Shown: positions 42,511 through 43,171 of the stretch, one piece after another
How positions within the stretch are numbered: position 1 is the first letter of the stretch
Layout: each line of letters begins with the position of its first letter
Source of the DNA: GCA-002697625 sp002697625
GTDB lineage: Bacteria > Bacteroidota > Bacteroidia > Flavobacteriales > BACL11
Assembly: GCA_964004625.1 (NCBI GenBank)
Contig: CAXFOB010000009.1
Span: 1 to 43,171 of the forward strand
Reading direction: 5' to 3'
Length of the DNA: 43,171 nt
The notes under the pieces: model-generated
What the model saw: the letters and a program-made list of their open reading frames with translations, nothing else
Told to the model about the DNA's origin: nothing
Databases searched by the model: none
Translations under genes and position numbers: made by a program

Positions 42511-43171
42511 GTGGAGTTAACAGCATATATAATATTAATATGTCTTTCTGCTTTTACAATCTTAACTGAAAGTAGATATTTTTATAGATGGGTGTTTATC
42601 CCTTCCACAATTGCTTTTTTATATATAGTTAGATTTGAAGGTTTTGATACTGATATTGCAGATTATGCTAGACAAATGCATGCTACAGGAATGGATTTTT
42701 ACTATTTACGAGAGTTTGTATTTTGGTTTGGAAGTAGATGTGTTTATTACATTTTTCAAGATGATTTAATTTCTTTTATTTTTATGGATATTATTTGGAT
42801 CATTGTAATGGTTAGAGTAGGAAACAGACTTTCTTCATATAATAAAGAAAAATTAAATAATGCTTTATTATTAGTATTAGTTACTTCATTTCCATTTGTA
42901 TTTGGATATGAGAATATTTATCGTCAATTTTATGCAACAGTGTTTGCATTATTGTCCTATTCCTTAATTGATAAAAAATATTATTCATCCTTATTTATTC
43001 TTATTTTATCCTTTTTTATGCATAATATAGTTGCACTATTATTACCTTTATTCTTCGTGAAGAAATTTTATAAGTTTAATTTTTCTGACAGAATACAAAT
43101 TTCATTAATTGTTTCTTTGATATTTGTTGCTAGTTTAAGCCTTTTGGTAAAATTAAAATCATCTGAAAAAA
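42511..43171 (+). CDS. EpsG/Wzy-like polysaccharide polymerase (3' partial)
   Basis: An open frame starts with GTG immediately after the flippase stop and runs off the window, giving 220 residues. It is almost wholly hydrophobic with several membrane spans. It carries EGFDTDIADYARQM early and FGYENIYRQFYATVFALLSY in the middle, similar to the EpsG-family motif of an asparagine followed by RQ, and then FFMHNIVALLLPLFF with a conserved-type histidine. EpsG-family proteins are thought to polymerise exopolysaccharide repeats. The first later ATG (42541 region onward) would cut the first membrane span, so GTG is preferred. The call is tentative. Confidence 0.6.
   Translation, partial: MELTAYIILICLSAFTILTESRYFYRWVFIPSTIAFLYIVRFEGFDTDIADYARQMHATGMDFYYLREFVFWFGSRCVYYIFQDDLISFIFMDIIWIIVMVRVGNRLSSYNKEKLNNALLLVLVTSFPFVFGYENIYRQFYATVFALLSYSLIDKKYYSSLFILILSFFMHNIVALLLPLFFVKKFYKFNFSDRIQISLIVSLIFVASLSLLVKLKSSEK

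Noticed and set aside
1..43171. Mobile elements, CRISPR arrays, tRNA or rRNA genes
   Set aside because: No transposase or integrase gene, no regularly spaced repeats beyond the short ones listed, and no tRNA-like cloverleaf or rRNA sequence was seen while reading the gaps.

Overview
The window is a chromosomal segment of an AT-rich Bacteroidota, most likely a member of Flavobacteriales (family not resolved). Base composition looks close to 30% GC by eye. The evidence is the gene content: gldB-gldC next to nadE, a Bacteroidota-type FtsL, a dcw cluster without murF, ddl or murB, and a porP-gldKLMN operon encoding the type IX secretion (T9SS) and gliding machinery. Leaders upstream of start codons are A-rich without Shine-Dalgarno sequences, and several starts are preceded by the Bacteroidota -7 box TAnnTTTG. 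No rRNA, tRNA, CRISPR array, insertion sequence or phage gene was seen. Nearly everything is core-genome housekeeping.

Region 1 (1-8077) mixes envelope and housekeeping genes: the 3' part of lptB, purS and pssA (minus strand), a PorV/PorQ-family outer-membrane protein with lnt, a small orphan membrane protein, nadE divergent from gldB-gldC, then engB and an alpha/beta hydrolase on the minus strand. Region 2 (about 7990-23223) is the dcw cluster, all on the plus strand: mraZ-rsmH-ftsL-ftsI-murE-mraY-murD-ftsW-murG-murC-ftsQ-ftsA-ftsZ. Start and stop codons overlap at most junctions. An array of helically phased TGTGG repeats that looks like the MraZ operator lies upstream, and a strong terminator follows ftsZ.

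Region 3 (23308-29525) is a minus-strand block read as miaB, a sigma-54 activator without a receiver domain, lptE, a TPR-like protein, secG, then groES-groEL. Region 4 (29710-39033) reads forward: topA, a ureohydrolase-fold protein whose metal ligands are mostly lost, then porP-gldK-gldL-gldM-gldN ending in a terminator. Region 5 (39060 to the end) is the start of a polysaccharide locus: Wzz-like chain-length protein, UDP-glucose 6-dehydrogenase, a MurJ/MOP-type flippase and the 5' part of an EpsG-like polymerase.

The genes work together in envelope construction. Murein precursor synthesis, lipid II export and septation come from the dcw cluster. LptB and LptE serve LPS export, Lnt matures lipoproteins such as GldB, GldK and LptE, SecG serves inner-membrane export, and the Por/Gld proteins form the T9SS motor and trans-envelope complex. 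No clearly new multi-gene system was found. The most unusual items are the degenerate ureohydrolase preceding the T9SS operon, the phased MraZ box array, the back-to-back promoters between nadE and gldB that would make gldB nearly leaderless, and several palindromes in regulatory gaps.
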